Source: Lepidostoma basale (Eukaryota > Arthropoda > Insecta > Trichoptera > Lepidostomatidae). Taken from it: a stretch of 64,000 nucleotides of DNA. A program made the translations under genes and the position numbers. Shown here piece by piece: positions 42,341 to 53,621 of the stretch (position 1 is the stretch's first letter; each line of letters begins with the position of its first letter). The DNA lies in the NCBI GenBank assembly GCA_022606425.2, contig JAHDVF020000577.1, positions 310,001-374,000 on the forward strand, written 5' to 3'. The notes below the pieces were generated by a model. The model worked only from the letters and a program-made list of their open reading frames with translations. It was not told where the DNA came from and did no database searches.

Positions 42341-42604
42341 TTAATATAAAATCAAGATAAGCTACCGATTATTGTATCAATAATACATGAGGTATGCGTA
42401 AAAATTAACGATGAATGTGAAGCTAAAATTATTGTATTTGAAAAGGAAGAATGTTTGAGAGAAGACAAATTTATCAAGAAAATATTTTTATATAAATAGC
42501 ATTTGTATTAAACTCTTAATATTCATTTCTTTACTAAATATGATATTTTATGAATAAAATATTATAAATAAAAAATATTTTATGCAGCATGTTTTGAATG
42601 TGAC

Positions 42605-42945
42605 CTCCAGGTGTAATAATAATAATAATTATTATAATATGCTAACTTTTAAAGCACCGTTTTTGTGATGTAATCACCTCAAGGGCGCATTAAGAAGTGT
42701 TTTAATTATAAATGTGAACGCTGCATCTGATTGATATTCGCGATCGATTAGAAAGAATAATAGATCAAAATATGCAGGTTTTAAATTAGATATGAACTAT
42801 GAAAAATATGGGTTTTCGGCTTAGATCTGAAGTCTGTCAGATCATTTATGCATCTAAGGTATAAAGGAAGATTGCTCCAAGATGATGGACCGGCTACCAC
42901 AAACGCTCGATCCCCGAAATTTGTACTAGGGCAACGCTTTGGCTA
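42605..42945 (+). repeat. repeat R1, copy 1
   Basis: Shared over about 330 bp with 63480-63835. It carries AAGCACCGTTTTTGTGATG and CTCAAGGGCGCATTAAG. A frame reading LDLKSVRSFMHLRYKGRLLQ, DDGPATTNARSPKFVLGQRF is open in both copies, suggesting an old coding segment of an unknown element. The end abuts LINE-A. Confidence 0.75.
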
Positions 42946-43038
42946 GGAAGCGAGAGAAGTATGTCAGGGAAGAAAAGTGTGACATTCCATTATTTCTGCT
43001 TACTCCTTCGGTGAGACGGCGTGTTGGTTAGTTAGTCA
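42946..43038 (+). mobile_element. LINE-A, extreme 3' end
   Basis: AGGAAGCGAGAGAAGTATGT through GAGACGGCGTGTTGGTTAGT. Confidence 0.75.
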
Positions 43039-43090
43039 GATCCAAGTTTATAGAAGTTAACAATCATATTTACATCAAAAAGTATAAGAC

Positions 43091-43204
43091 CGCGTCGAAA
43101 AGAGAAGAATGGAGTGCCACATCAGTAAAAGTGTGACAGTCCATTCTTTCTGCCTACCCTTTCGGGGAGACGGCGTGATGGTTAGTTAGTAAGTTAGTTA
43201 TATA
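43091..43204 (+). mobile_element. non-coding retroposon with LINE-A tail, copy 3 (truncated)
   Basis: CGCGTCGAAAAGAGAAGAAT, GGAGTGCCACATCAGTAAAA, then the LINE-A end and GGTTAGTTAGTAAGTTAG. Only the last 114 bp of the family are present. Confidence 0.75.
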
Positions 43205-43260
43205 TAGACATTATAAAAACACAAGTCATTAAAGTAACTAAACGTACTACATATGTATAT

Positions 43261-45198
43261 TAGGGTGGGTCATTTTTGTATGGGGGAAAAAAAATTACAA
43301 TGTATCGAATTCTAATAGTGAAAAAAGGTTGCTAAATGACGTGTTTTAATCATATATAAAGTTTCATTACAGTTGGATATCATCTTCTGTCTCCGAATTG
43401 ACATGGAAACCAAAGAAATTTAAGAAAAAAAGCATTTCAATATATTTCGTCATACTGGAATGTTACTGGATTATTTTCATCTATTATCAAAATAAAACAA
43501 AAGTTCAAGGCAAATCATAATGTATTTAAGAGAAAAAAAGTTTTTAGAAATTTAAATTCAAAGAAAATTTTACAACTAATTAGTTACTACAAAATCCTTT
43601 TTAATTTCAAATGTTGGCATAATACTGCGAGACGCTATTTTCGCTTTAGTGAATCCTTCTCTTGCTGTTTTCGAACACAAAGTTGCTGAGGCTTCTGTTA
43701 CATTCTTCACGGCTCTTTCGACTGCTTGTGTATGACAGGGCAAACGTAGAAGAAGTAGTTCACCCTCACTACCTTGTGCTATGAACATCTGAAAATCTTC
43801 GTCAGAAATTTGTTGAAGTATTGGTGGTTCAGTAATATTTTGCTGCCAATTTATAAGATCGTAGTAGTCTGTGGCATTAACGTTTATAATTGGAACTTGA
43901 AATAGTCTGACTTTATTACCTCGCATAGTACGAGCTTTTAGAATTCTGCGTGGAGCTAGTTCTTTTATATGCTTTTGAGGATCTGTTAACATATCAGTAA
44001 GTTTTCTGGATGAGCAAAATAGCTATTTCTCCGTGTCTTAGGATCAACTACAATATTAAGGTCATCCGATAAATATCTTGACTAGGTATATATATAGACT
44101 ACGATAAATATATAGACTGATAATTTAGGCATTTCTGTACTGATTTTTATAAAACTAACTACAGGTTTTTTTACGCATTTTTCAAGTTCCTTCCCTATTT
44201 GGCCTGTAAAAGTATGTGGACCTAATGTAGCGCCATCAATATATTCAAACAAATGCCTAAATGGTAGTTCATTCATATGTAGCAAGCAAACAAATCATTG
44301 TTTTGTAATTGTTTCGTTACAATTATATCTGTATTTCCAATGCTCATTTTTCTGGATGTTCGCTGGTCCGTTAGAAAGCTCTGATCTCGCAAGGGTGCCT
44401 AGCAATCTCTGGGACAGGAACAATGATTAATTTCTTTACATTTACTGGGCGAAAAATCAAAAAGAAATTTACCACTACGATGAAATTCTTCTAGTTTTTT
44501 TCGATATCTTCGGGTGAGATTTGAGAAGATTTTTATACTTAGAATGATAAGATTTTATCATTTGTACAACTCTTGTATGCATCACTGTAGGAATTGAAGC
44601 TCTTCTCAATATTTCTTCGATTTTGTTTATTACAATATCAGCTATTACTGTAAATGCTTGGGGTTTTTCGTAGTTGTTAAATTTTTTCTTACCCACTCGA
44701 AACATTTCATTACATCCTCATTTGTTGGTAATATATTGTCTTTAATTTCACAATAATCACCAAGCACAGCACATTTAAACAATTTTCGAGTTCGATTCAT
44801 TATGACAACATCCCCAAACACAACCTCCCTTGGAGCAATACTGACTACAAGCTCGAGGTCACAAGTCTGTGCACGCGTGAAATTAGGTGCACCCCCCACT
44901 CCGACTACTGGTCACTGGTTTTCAAAATAATTATTTTTTTGATTTTATTATGCAAAGTGCTTCATATTAAGCAGGAAAATATTAAAATAAAAATATAATA
45001 TCAATTCTGTGTAATATTAATGCCAGCTATAAAACAGGTCAAAAATAGCCATTTTCTTAAACTTTGAGGCCAATTCGGAGACAGAAGTTTATACTCAATT
45101 CAAAAAATATTTTACATACGTAATTTTGATATCATTTGGCACCATATTTTTACTATTAGAATCGTATAATGCATAAAAAATCATTTCGGCCCGGCCTA
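43261..45198 (-). mobile_element. complete DNA transposon, 8-bp target duplication, long TIRs
   Basis: ATGTATAT is duplicated at 43253-43260 and 45199-45206. The ends are inverted over about 130-140 bp: TAGGGTGGGTC versus TAGGCCGGGCC at the tips, TTCTAATAGT deeper in, and a perfect 17-bp block at 43384-43400 / 45071-45087. The 1938-bp element carries one broken gene on the minus strand. An 8-bp duplication fits hAT-, P- or Merlin-like elements. The protein lacks motifs I can tie to one of these, so the superfamily is left open. Confidence 0.9.
43576..44899 (-). pseudogene. broken gene of the 1.9-kb DNA transposon, likely transposase
   Basis: Pieces in order on the minus strand: FTRAQTCDLELVVSIAPREV...CFEWVRK (44899-44645); frameshift to KPQAFTVIADIVINKIEEIL...RVVQMIKSYHSKYKNLLKSH (to 44475); FLFDFSPSKCKEINHCSCP, a stop, LTDQRTSRKMSIG; MNELPFRHLFEYIDGATLGP, FTGQIGKELEKC (44285-44110); an apparent internal deletion; RYLSDDL, FAHPENLL; one-base frameshift near 43993; then DPQKHIKELAPRRILKARTM...ITEPPILQQ...LPCHTQAVERAVKNVTEASA...MPTFEIKKDF (to 43576). 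At least two frameshifts and one stop. Similar motif strings occur in uncharacterised arthropod proteins (recall, not searched). The PCHTQAVER-VK-VTEAS block looks like a conserved catalytic-end motif, but that is inference. Confidence 0.75.
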
Positions 45199-45206
45199 AT
45201 GTATAT

Positions 45207-46107
45207 TGAGAATTCATCTAAATTACGTTACAATTGCATTCAATTACATCTAATTTTCATGATATTTTTTTTAGAAACGGTTTATAAATAAACGCATATA
45301 CATACATAATATACATTGTTTATATAAAAAATGAAAAATATTTATAAAAGAAAAATTTTCATGTCAAATTAAAATATATTATTCACTTTACGTATGCAAA
45401 AACCCGTGTTTCTCGTTGTTAGGTGACCACTGAATCAATAGTCGTTATATCCATGTATTATGTTTTGTATTATTGAGGTTAATAAACTATTTGAATACGA
45501 AAAAAAGCGTCTCGCGTTCCTGCGAAAAAAACTTCCAAAGCAAATATTGCTTATGGATATAAAAAAAAACATATTGATTTCTGTAACCGCATTAATCATC
45601 ATTGACTCATGTAGGGAAATTATACACGGAATATAGACATACAAAAGTATGTTCAATGCATATTTATGATGTTATAATTTGAGAGAATTTCTGTACTTTG
45701 TTTTGATTACCATAATTAATTCTGTACATTAAAATTCCTGAGACATAATTTATCTATCGTTTTCTATGGTTTTATATCTATAAATAGGTACTGAGATATT
45801 GATAAATACTTGTTTCCGAACGGATAAAATATAGAGAAATGACCCACGTTTCAACACACATTTGGAAGTGAACCGAAATGATTCATTATAAGGTTAAACG
45901 TGTCACTGCAATAAAATCTAAAACGTTTTGATCAATATTAAATACTCGTATATATAATATTATATAAAGAATGGTTCGCAAATGTTATGTTTATGATTAA
46001 TATTAGCATTTACCAACTATTTTACAAATATTTCAAACTTATGGTAGCTAAATATGTTATAATTATTAACCCTAAGAAAAATAAGAAAAAAATCAATTAA
46101 ATACTTT
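45207..46107. other. AT-rich, no gene
   Basis: Nothing recognised; ORF 45435-45656 (minus) is low complexity. Confidence 0.45.
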
Positions 46108-46298
46108 TTATAAACCACTTTATTTAAAGTAAGGAGCGCCGACCGGTTTCACTCTGTAACGAGCTATATCAGGCCTATACACAAACTATACAACATTACT
46201 ACACAAAACTATATAACAGTTTGCGTATAGGCCTGATGAAGCTCGTTACAGAGTGAAACCGGTTGGTGCTTCTTACTCAAAATAAAGTGGTTTTTACA
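46108..46298. repeat. HP-8 hairpin, hammerhead-like (ACCGGT)
   Basis: Arms AAACCACTTTATTT and AAATAAAGTGGTTT outside; GACCGGTTTCACTCTGTAAC and GTTACAGAGTGAAACCGGTT inside. Right arm (plus): CTGATGA, A, GCTC-loop-GAGT, GAAA, ACCGGT, T (a GUU site). Left arm (minus): CTGATAT, same stem, GAAA, ACCGGT, C. The right arm keeps every invariant core base. Confidence 0.75.
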
Positions 46299-47206
46299 AA
46301 ATGTTTTAAAAAAGTGTTTAATTCAATTTTTGAATATGTCAAACCACCAAGTATTGGCTTCTTACCAAAGAAAAATTAACATTTATTTTATGTAAGCAAA
46401 GAATAAAACTTGTAAAATATATCTAAATGCTTAATTTTGGTACACTCTTATTACCTATCACATTTTATTTATATGGTTTGTCACGACAGCTGTTTTGCCA
46501 ACGAATGATGTCAACATCTGGTGTGACAAATAACTTGCAAAATAAACTTAAACATGAAAAAGGTGTTCTAATTCGTTAAAAAATCATCATTAAGGAATTT
46601 CACAGTGAAAACCCCTTTCAAATTTTTCATTGTAAACATAAATGTACTAATATCAGTTAATTATTAAAATACACCTCGCATCTGCTATTGATAAAAAATA
46701 TCACAATAATATTTGTAATTTTAAATTCTGATTAAATTTAGTTATAAATATTCTGAGAAGGATATTTTTTAATGAAAATTTACTTGAATGAAATTAGTCC
46801 TTGATATACAATATAAAAGTGCCTTTATTTCAAAACATTTTTCTTCGAATTTTGTTACCTAAAGAAAAAATTGTTTATTAGAGAAAATTATAAATTGTAT
46901 AAGCCCGTAAATGTGCAGTTTATAAATACGAATTACAACATTTGTTCTAACAATTTTTTAATATAGTTAATAAGCTAAATTGTAAAAATTATTTCTTCAA
47001 TATTTACCTACACTTTGTGTTGTTAATTGAATAAATAAAATAACACTTTATGTTGTGGAATGCATACTGATAAATAAAATGTTGTGAAAAAACAAAGTGT
47101 TTATCTTAATATGGAGAGCTCAATAATCTTTGAATCGTCACTCACAAAGGAATTACACGTAAGACACATTTACCAAATATTAAAAAGAAATATCTAGCTT
47201 AATTAG
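46299..47206. other. AT-rich; one degraded HP-4 half
   Basis: 46480-46525 reads TCACGACAGCTGTTTTGCCA, ACGAATGATGTCAACATCTG, an HP-4 arm on the minus strand. 46560-46615 has the family's flanking block. The rest is unassigned. Confidence 0.5.
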
Positions 47207-47400
47207 TACAAATGAAAACGTCGGTTTTCTAGAAGTTTTATTATATTTTATTATGTCATGTGTTAACAAATTTCAAATTGATAATGCCTTAGCAGAGTGA
47301 AACATTTTATCCCCATAAACACTAATAAGACTTCTAGGGGAAAATAACGTTTTCATTCCTGTTAATTATTTAATATAGAGTTTTACATAATTGACATTAG
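47207..47400. repeat. HP-1 hairpin
   Basis: AATGAAAACGTCGGTTTTCT at the left, GACTTCTAGGGGAAAATAAC and GTTTTCATTCCTGTTAATTA at the right. The loop has TTGATAATGCCTTAGCAGAG, TGAAACATTTTAT. Confidence 0.7.
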
Positions 47401-47439
47401 AGTTACAATGCTGGATAGAGCTAAAATTAGCATATCAGA

Positions 47440-47670
47440 GGCATATCCTAAAAGTCTAGAGCCTAGAAAAAGCTAGAGAGCGTTGTCTGCGGTGGTACGG
47501 GCATCTGAGCAGGAGGGAAAATGAATACATTGTCTCCAAGGCCTTGCAACTGTAAGATCGAAGGAGATCGACCTCCTGCAACATGGATGTTCACAGTCAG
47601 GAATGACCTTAGGGCTCTGGGACAGCCAGACAACCCAGGATCGCGAAACTTGATAGCCCACCCAAAATAT
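47440..47670 (+). mobile_element. LINE-F, C-terminal end
   Basis: RERCLRWYGHLSRRENEYIV, SKALQL, a stop, then RRRSTSCNMDVHSQE-like codons for the usual GRP-ATW-TV-D segment. Shared with 58195-58390. Relic with stops. Confidence 0.7.
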
Positions 47671-47674
47671 CAGG

Positions 47675-48045
47675 ATCTGTGATAAACTGTGTCTACTTGT
47701 TCACAAGGTCTTACATGGACAAGCGCCCCACTATCTCACAGAACTTTGCAAGCTGATAAATTTGAACCCTCGGCAGTCAACTCTACGATCCTCAAAGGAA
47801 GAATTAATACACAAACTTCTTGTCCCACGGCGCCAAGGAGCTTCAAACTTCGCGGATCGCGCTTTTGGCATCGCGGGACAGACGCAACGGCGTGGAATAG
47901 GCTGGCCTACAATATTCGCAATCAAGACGACGAAGGAGTGTTCAGAAGCTCTCTTAAAACGTTTCATTTTAAGAGAAGCTTTCCGGACGAAGAGCGTATT
48001 TGAAGTGAATCTCTCACAAAATAATGGCGCTATACAAATCATCAT
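47675..48045 (+). mobile_element. CR1/L2-like LINE, C-terminal end
   Basis: KLCLLVHKVLHGQAPHYLTE, LCKLINLNPRQSTLRSSKEE, LLVPRRQGASNFADRAFGIA. One frame change leads to WNRLAYNIRNQDDEGVFRSS, LKTFHFKRSF. The VHK-LHG-AP-YL, LRSS, LVPR and WN-L--IR blocks are the hallmark C-terminus of CR1/L2-type LINEs (family knowledge). Confidence 0.85.
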
Positions 48046-48057
48046 CATCGAAAGATT

Positions 48058-48335
48058 CTTCTTCTTCTTCTTTCCGTGTCCTGCCAGGTCTCCCCAACGT
48101 TGACTATCACCCTTGAGTAGGCCTTCCCGTCCTGGGCAGCTCGGAAGAGCTCCCCCACAGTCCTTAGCCCCGTCCACTCTCGGATGTTCCTCAGCCAGGA
48201 AACCCGCCTTCTCCCAACACCTCGTCGACCCTCAATCTTACCCTCCAATATCAGATGCAATAGTGCGTACTTTTCGCCTCTCAGAACTAGGCCCAAGTAG
48301 GACACTTTACGGACTTTGATGTTGCTTAGCAAAAG
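48058..48335 (-). mobile_element. LINE-E, 3' end, with 12-bp target duplication
   Basis: CATCGAAAGATT flanks it at 48046-48057 and 48336-48347. The minus strand reads KVSYLGLVLRGEKYALLHLI, EGKIEGRRGVGRRRVSWLRN, IREWTGLRTVGELFRAAQDG, ending in a (GAA)n tail next to the left duplication. Confidence 0.92.
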
Positions 48336-48347
48336 CATCGAAAGATT

Positions 48348-49084
48348 AGGAATTTTATATTATTGCTCAAGAAATAATACATGTATTGCTACTCCTCCAA
48401 CACTTGCATTTGAATCAAAGCGTTGTCAGACCATTACATCTGCCCTCAATTGAATCACCTTATAATCAAATGACCCAGACTTGTAACGTTTAATCCTCAA
48501 AAGAAAGCCCGTTATGCGGTATCTATGACGCCATACCGTGTCGCCGATAGGGAGTTTCCTTACATTGGGTAATGGGCGAGCTTGGCGTGATAAAAACGAA
48601 TGACCCACAGTGGGGGCAGGGATCGTTAGAGGATTCTGTAAGGCGGCATTACTTTAATGAAATGATCATCACACTATCTCCGGGCATTATTCAAAAGCCG
48701 ACAACATACTCGAGTGTACCTTTGACTCTTCAAAATCGGATACAGGGCCGAATCTTAGCGCCGCACGCATAAAATAAATAATATTCATTTTAATATCTGA
48801 CAAAAATGACCACATACATGAAATTTTGCTGAAATATTAATTTTCTACGTAAAAAACTAACAAAACACTGATAAATTCTGTGTCCGAAACATGTTTGTAT
48901 TTTACTTTAATTTTGAATAAAATTAGTATTATTTACAAAGAAATAAAACATTGTTTGTGAATATAGAAGTTTTTTATAGATTTTTTTTTGTATACAAATA
49001 CTTGTAGACAAATACTGAATTTTAAATTTAAAAAATTTAAATTAAATTTTAAATTAAAAATATTAACATATATACAACTTCCAA
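48348..49084. other. mostly unassigned; one single hammerhead-like scrap
   Basis: 48850-48900 reads CACTGATAAATTCTGTGTCC, GAAACATGTTTG: GAAA and ACATGT are present, but stem II is poor and the site is TTT. 48420-48770 is GC-richer and unique. Confidence 0.4.
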
Positions 49085-49230
49085 AAATTTGTTAGACGTG
49101 GTGTCGTAAGAAGTGCGGAATGGTGAATGTTGTTAAACATAAAGTTATCGCTTAACCCAACCAATGCCTCGACTACCATATTCTGTTTCCAAATAATTTA
49201 CATATTTGTCTCTATTGAGATACAATTAAT
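49085..49230 (-). repeat. repeat L, partial copy
   Basis: Reverse complement of the right half of 34024-34300: ACGTGGTGTCGTAAGAAGTG, CGCTTAACCCAACCAATGCC, CTCGACTACCATATTCTG. Confidence 0.75.
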
Positions 49231-49609
49231 CCTTTAAAAATATAGAAGTTATTAATTATTTATTTATTTAGGGAAAAAAACTACAATTGTAATTTTCAAT
49301 AAACAATTACATTTATTAAAAATTATTTAAAATTATTATGGTTATAATATTATTATTTTATTCGATATAAGTTAGTGTTATTTACTAAGTTATAAACATT
49401 GTTCAATGAATAATATTCAATAATAAAATTAGAATATAATTCAATAATAAAAATATATTTGTTGTTATAAAACAATAATATAAATCTTCTTACTATCGAA
49501 ATAAACATAAATAAATTTACAACCATTTAATAAAATAAATAAGTGTACTCGTATATAATTTTGAGTATCTCTTGAAACCTTGTGTAACCTAAATTTGGTC
49601 AAAATGCTT
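49231..49609. other. very AT-rich, no gene
   Basis: Only low-complexity A/T sequence. Confidence 0.5.
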
Positions 49610-49795
49610 TTCAAGGCAAATACTCTTAATTCTGGAGAGTATCCTGTCTTCCTAATGTCGAACCATCTCTCATGCGTTTCTGGTAGTACTCGTATACTCT
49701 ATACATAATATATTATTTTACATGGTCTCAATAGGTGCCTTAAAAAATAATTTTGTAATGTCTATTGATGAAATAAACTGATTTGATTTGATTCA
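49610..49795 (+). mobile_element. (GATTT)n-tailed retroposon
   Basis: GGAGAGTATCCTGTCTTCCT, AATGTCGAACCATCTCTCAT, CTCAATAGGTGCCTTA, AATAAACTGATTTGATTTGA. Second copy of the element at 15219-15395. Confidence 0.8.
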
Positions 49796-50604
49796 ATAAT
49801 ACTTAAGCCGGACCTGTAGAAAGTTTCCAGAAATGTCAGTCGCATCCAAATATTCCTCGGTGGTCTTCCATGATTAATCTCCGCCATTCAGCATCCACTG
49901 GAGAGCAGAAACACAGCCAAGAAATATGTCTCCATCCATAAATATCAATTTAAACTTCGGTCCGTAACCATTTTGATATATTCTTTATCGAAAGGGGGTA
50001 ACTGTGAATGGAACGGAATTATAAACGTCCGAAAGAATGACAAGGGTTTTGTATTATACGAATTAAAATGTAGGACCGTCTTTTTAGACCGTTTTATTAA
50101 CCATAAAAAACTGGTAAAAAGTATATTTTAGTGTAAAAAGCAAAGTATTACATCTGCATTTTATTTGGATAAAAAACTTGATTTATGTCGTATTTATTTT
50201 ATCGCTGTTGTTATTTTTTCTTAGATTAAACACCTTACAATTCCGTGTCTATTAACTTTTTTTTAGATAATATTACATTCTTTATCTGAATTTCATATGT
50301 AAACTTGCGCTAGCACCATTTATCAACGTTTTTTATGCATTCGAGTTCAAAATTCAAAGTTCTTAAATAAAATGTTGAATCAATATTTTGATCGTAAAAT
50401 AAGTCGTTTGATGCTTAATAAATTGATTCTTAATGCTTCAATTAACATTTTTATTTTAATTTTTAAAGATTTATCGACAGGAGTGGGGATACCCACGCTA
50501 AAATTTTATATTTTTACCAATCTAAACAATGATAGTAATCGTTGCAAAAATCTTTTAATTAATTAATTACTTATACACGGATATTATATAGAAATGAGAT
50601 CACT
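49796..50604. other. no gene recognised
   Basis: 49800-50050 is mixed, unique; the rest is AT-rich. Confidence 0.4.
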
Positions 50605-50875
50605 AAGAAGAACACCATAGCGGAGAGGCACGCGAGATGGATTGGTCATGTGTTGCGACACGAATGTTTCCTGCATGATGTATTGGAGAGAATGGTCGAG
50701 GGATCGATTGGCAGAGGAAGACCTCGCCAGGAGTACCTAGACCAGATTTGCCGAGATATGGGCTGCACCTCTTATGCGGAGTTGAATAGAGTTGCCGAGG
50801 ACCGAGCGGAGTGGAAGAGGAGATGCGTCGCCTTGCTGCAGACCAATCATTAGATTGAGACCGGAGAAGAGAAAA
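50605..50875 (+). mobile_element. LINE-D, 3' end
   Basis: NTIAERHARWIGHVLRHECF, LHDVLERMVEGSIGRGRPRQ, EYLDQICRDMGCTSYAELNR, WKRRCVALLQTNH, stop, GAGAAGAG tail. Open from 50650 to 50853, better preserved than 25000-25520. Confidence 0.88.
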
Positions 50876-50902
50876 ATAATGGGCGAAAACAATGTATGCT
50901 AG

Positions 50903-51130
50903 AATACCGAACGAAAAAAATATAAAACAGATAATATTTTCAGCATTAAGAATAACAAACATATAAACAAATACATCATCACGCTGTTTCCCCAGAAGAT
51001 TAGGTAGAAAGAATGGACTGCATACTCCTGTATCCTGACATACCTGTCCAGGTTCCTCCACAGTCATTCAGCGAGCCATACACGCATGTCGATTCTTCTG
51101 ATTTCTAACATGGTCGACCTTCAAAATATT
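50903..51130. mobile_element. two LINE-A scraps
   Basis: 50903-50940 (plus) matches the YRTKKCKADDC region of the 53622 subfamily. 50975-51130 (minus) holds CATCACGCTGTTTCCCCAGA through TGGTCGACCTTCAAAATATT. Confidence 0.7.
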
Positions 51131-51281
51131 AAGATTTTTAAATCAACAACTTATTTATACATGTAGTTCTTTCAGTACAATTAAGAAACATTAATATGAG
51201 AAAATATCGTAAGATTTTGACGTTTGCTACTACAAATTAATATAGTTATTTGAAATTTCATGGTAGATGTTCCTAGTAAAT

Positions 51282-51647
51282 AGTGAAAATAAAATAAAAT
51301 TGGAATTTTAATGTATATTTATTTACGTTAAAATCCTCTAATGTTTGTGTCTTCGACTGGTTTCGGCAGATCGCTGCCATCTTCTGATACCTATTTCAAA
51401 GTTTGTTAGGCTTTTATATTATATATAAAATAATAATGGTTGGGGGGTTGAAATTCGAAACGTATTTTTATTTGTAAATGAAATTCTTTTTAGTTTCTAT
51501 ATAATTAAAAATCAATTTAAGTGTCTATATAAATCAAAATCATGAATAAGCACCAAAAGATGGTAGCGAGCTGCCGAAACCGGTCGAAAAGACAAACATT
51601 AGTGGATTTTAATTAAATATTCATTTAAAAAAATATATTTATTTTCA
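51282..51647. repeat. HP-3 hairpin, hammerhead-like
   Basis: Long arms from AGTGAAAATAAAATAAAATT to the mirrored end at 51647. Left motif (minus): CAGAAGA, T, GGCAG-CGAT-CTGCC, GAAA, ACCAGT, C. Right motif (plus): CAAAAGA, T, GGTAG-loop-CTGCC, GAAA, ACCGGT, C, then GAAAAGAC. The stem II is perfect in the left arm. U4 of the core is A in both, as in 13770-13830. Confidence 0.75.
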
Positions 51648-52239
51648 CCATTTGCTACAACGATGATATAATATAATCAAATCTAGACTATCATATGTAT
51701 TTTTGATTCAACTATGTAGCAATTATGTAAATAAATTCAGAGAATTACTCGCAATCGATTTGCAATCATAAAATGAAACAACAACATCATAAATGCATAT
51801 ATTACTATGCACCCTTTAAATTAATTATTTCCAAACGAAGCAATCGCGGATTTTACAAGGTATTTAAACCTACATTTTAATTATTGCTAATAACAACACC
51901 GGACTCATTGTGTTCGTAATGGCAACACGAAAATACATTTTACGGTTGTGCTTTACTCCAATCTTTATTGATGCAATAATTTTATGATTGCTCGGTATCC
52001 GAGTGAAGACATTTGCTAACAGCATGGGCACATTAAAGCACGAGCACAGAACCATATATTTAGAAACTGATTACCACGAAACGATACCGAGCCATTCTTA
52101 AAGCATTTTATTGGCGTAACCATTGAATATCTTGGGACTTTACTTAAAACCTTTTAAATTGGTATTCGAAAATGTTTACACGTGATATCTTAAATAAACA
52201 CAGAGTAAAACATCGTCATAATAATAAATACGAATAAAT
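51648..52239. other. no gene recognised
   Basis: Unassigned; the minus ORF 51870-52055 has no motif. Confidence 0.4.
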
Positions 52240-52412
52240 AATTAATATGCTTGAAAATACTTGTTTTCTACAAGTTTTATTGTATTATGAATGACAGACA
52301 GGTTTCGCCTGTCTTAGGCATTTTTAAATGACATTTCAATGCCTTGGACAAGCAAAACATGTCATTCCCGTAAAATATAATACAACTTCTAGAAAACAGA
52401 CGTCGGATAGAA
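52240..52412. repeat. HP-1 hairpin
   Basis: TTGTTTTCTACAAGTTTTAT mirrors ATACAACTTCTAGAAAACAG. The loop has ACAGGTTTCGCCTGTCTTAG on one side and GCAAAACATGTCATTCCC on the other. Confidence 0.7.
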
Positions 52413-52600
52413 ATCTGTATTTGGTATGGCATTCTTGGAACATAATTTTATAGACAAGCGATTAACTCAAATTCATAACATATCAAAGGAATTCAAGAAA
52501 TATGAAACAAACCACTACACTCCTCATAGCCTCCTGCACATTTATACGAGTTATAATACTGTTAAAGTTTATAAAATAACTAAGTAATTTGCGTAACGTA

Positions 52601-52678
52601 ACGTGAAAGACCTCCTAAAAGATGGAACAACACTCTGGAGAACAGACCACATAGGTCTACAATAAGGAAGAAGAAGAA
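52601..52678 (+). mobile_element. LINE-C-like extreme 3' end
   Basis: GRPPKRWNNTLENRPHRSTI-like codons (first two degraded) and a GGAAGAAGAAGAATAATAAT tail. Confidence 0.55.
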
Positions 52679-53179
52679 TAATAATAAGTAATTTGCAGCC
52701 TAAAACTATGGATTGTATTAAAAGCCATTCATATATTCCACTCCTTTATCTTGCTCATAAAAAAATGTGATCTTATCAAATACATATGATAGAATACTAA
52801 CTATGGAATTTATTTTATTTTACTTGAAATATCGTATACGATATATACAAAAATTATTATGTATAAATCCGTAGTTATCATTTTATTAATTTTAATGAAA
52901 TTCCATTCTGACATTTATGTTGAAAGTTCTACAGAATTTCGTAGTAAAATTATCTATGTGAAAAGTATCATCGCAGTTATAAAATTTAAAGTAGAGAATA
53001 AACAAGGATCCTGCATAGGAAGGACGTGAAGAGATTTAAAAATAATGTATTCATGAACACGTTGAGCTTAGACACACAAAAGAAAAATGTGCCACTTCGC
53101 GGTGCATGTGTCATTTTTTCTCTGTCACCGTCCAAGCAAACAGAAGCATAAAACATGTGATGAGAATTTTTAACATAGA

Positions 53180-53310
53180 TAGAACGTTTATGTATATGCG
53201 GACGGCGAGAAGGGCCTGGAAAACACTGCCGAGAGACCTAGAGGGATAACGTGGTGGTGGAGATGCTTACGTCCTGCAGTGGATGGAGACAAGCTGACGA
53301 AGAGTATATA
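53180..53310 (+). mobile_element. LINE-H, extreme 3' end
   Basis: GGCGAGAAGGGCCTGGAAAA, CGTGGTGGTGGAGATGCTTA, GTCCTGCAGTGGATGGAGAC, GACGAAGAG. Resembles the closing GRP--W / D-YVLQWMETS codons of insect LINE ORFs. Tentative. Confidence 0.45.
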
Positions 53311-53621
53311 AACATTCTTAATAATTAACAAATATAAGGCTCGCTATTTAATTTCCAAATTAACTATTTTATATTCCCTTTGTGTTACACGAAATCTTCT
53401 GATTGTCGATTTGGTGAGTGTTAGCGTTTCTACTTTATATGTAAGAATTGTCATTATTATTATTTTTTGGTTTTCAATCTTTTCTGAGCCAACGCCCCCC
53501 TCCCATAAAAGTTATTCCAAATATTTAGAAACATATGGTTCAAATTTAAAAATATTATTAAATCTTTTATGTATCTGAAAACGACATCGTTCGGTATCGT
53601 TCAGTATTCTATCATATTATG

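Noticed and set aside
47731..48177. 148-codon minus-strand ORF
   Set aside because: It is the reverse of the CR1/L2-like LINE end and runs across a target duplication into LINE-E; the sense strand carries the real motifs.
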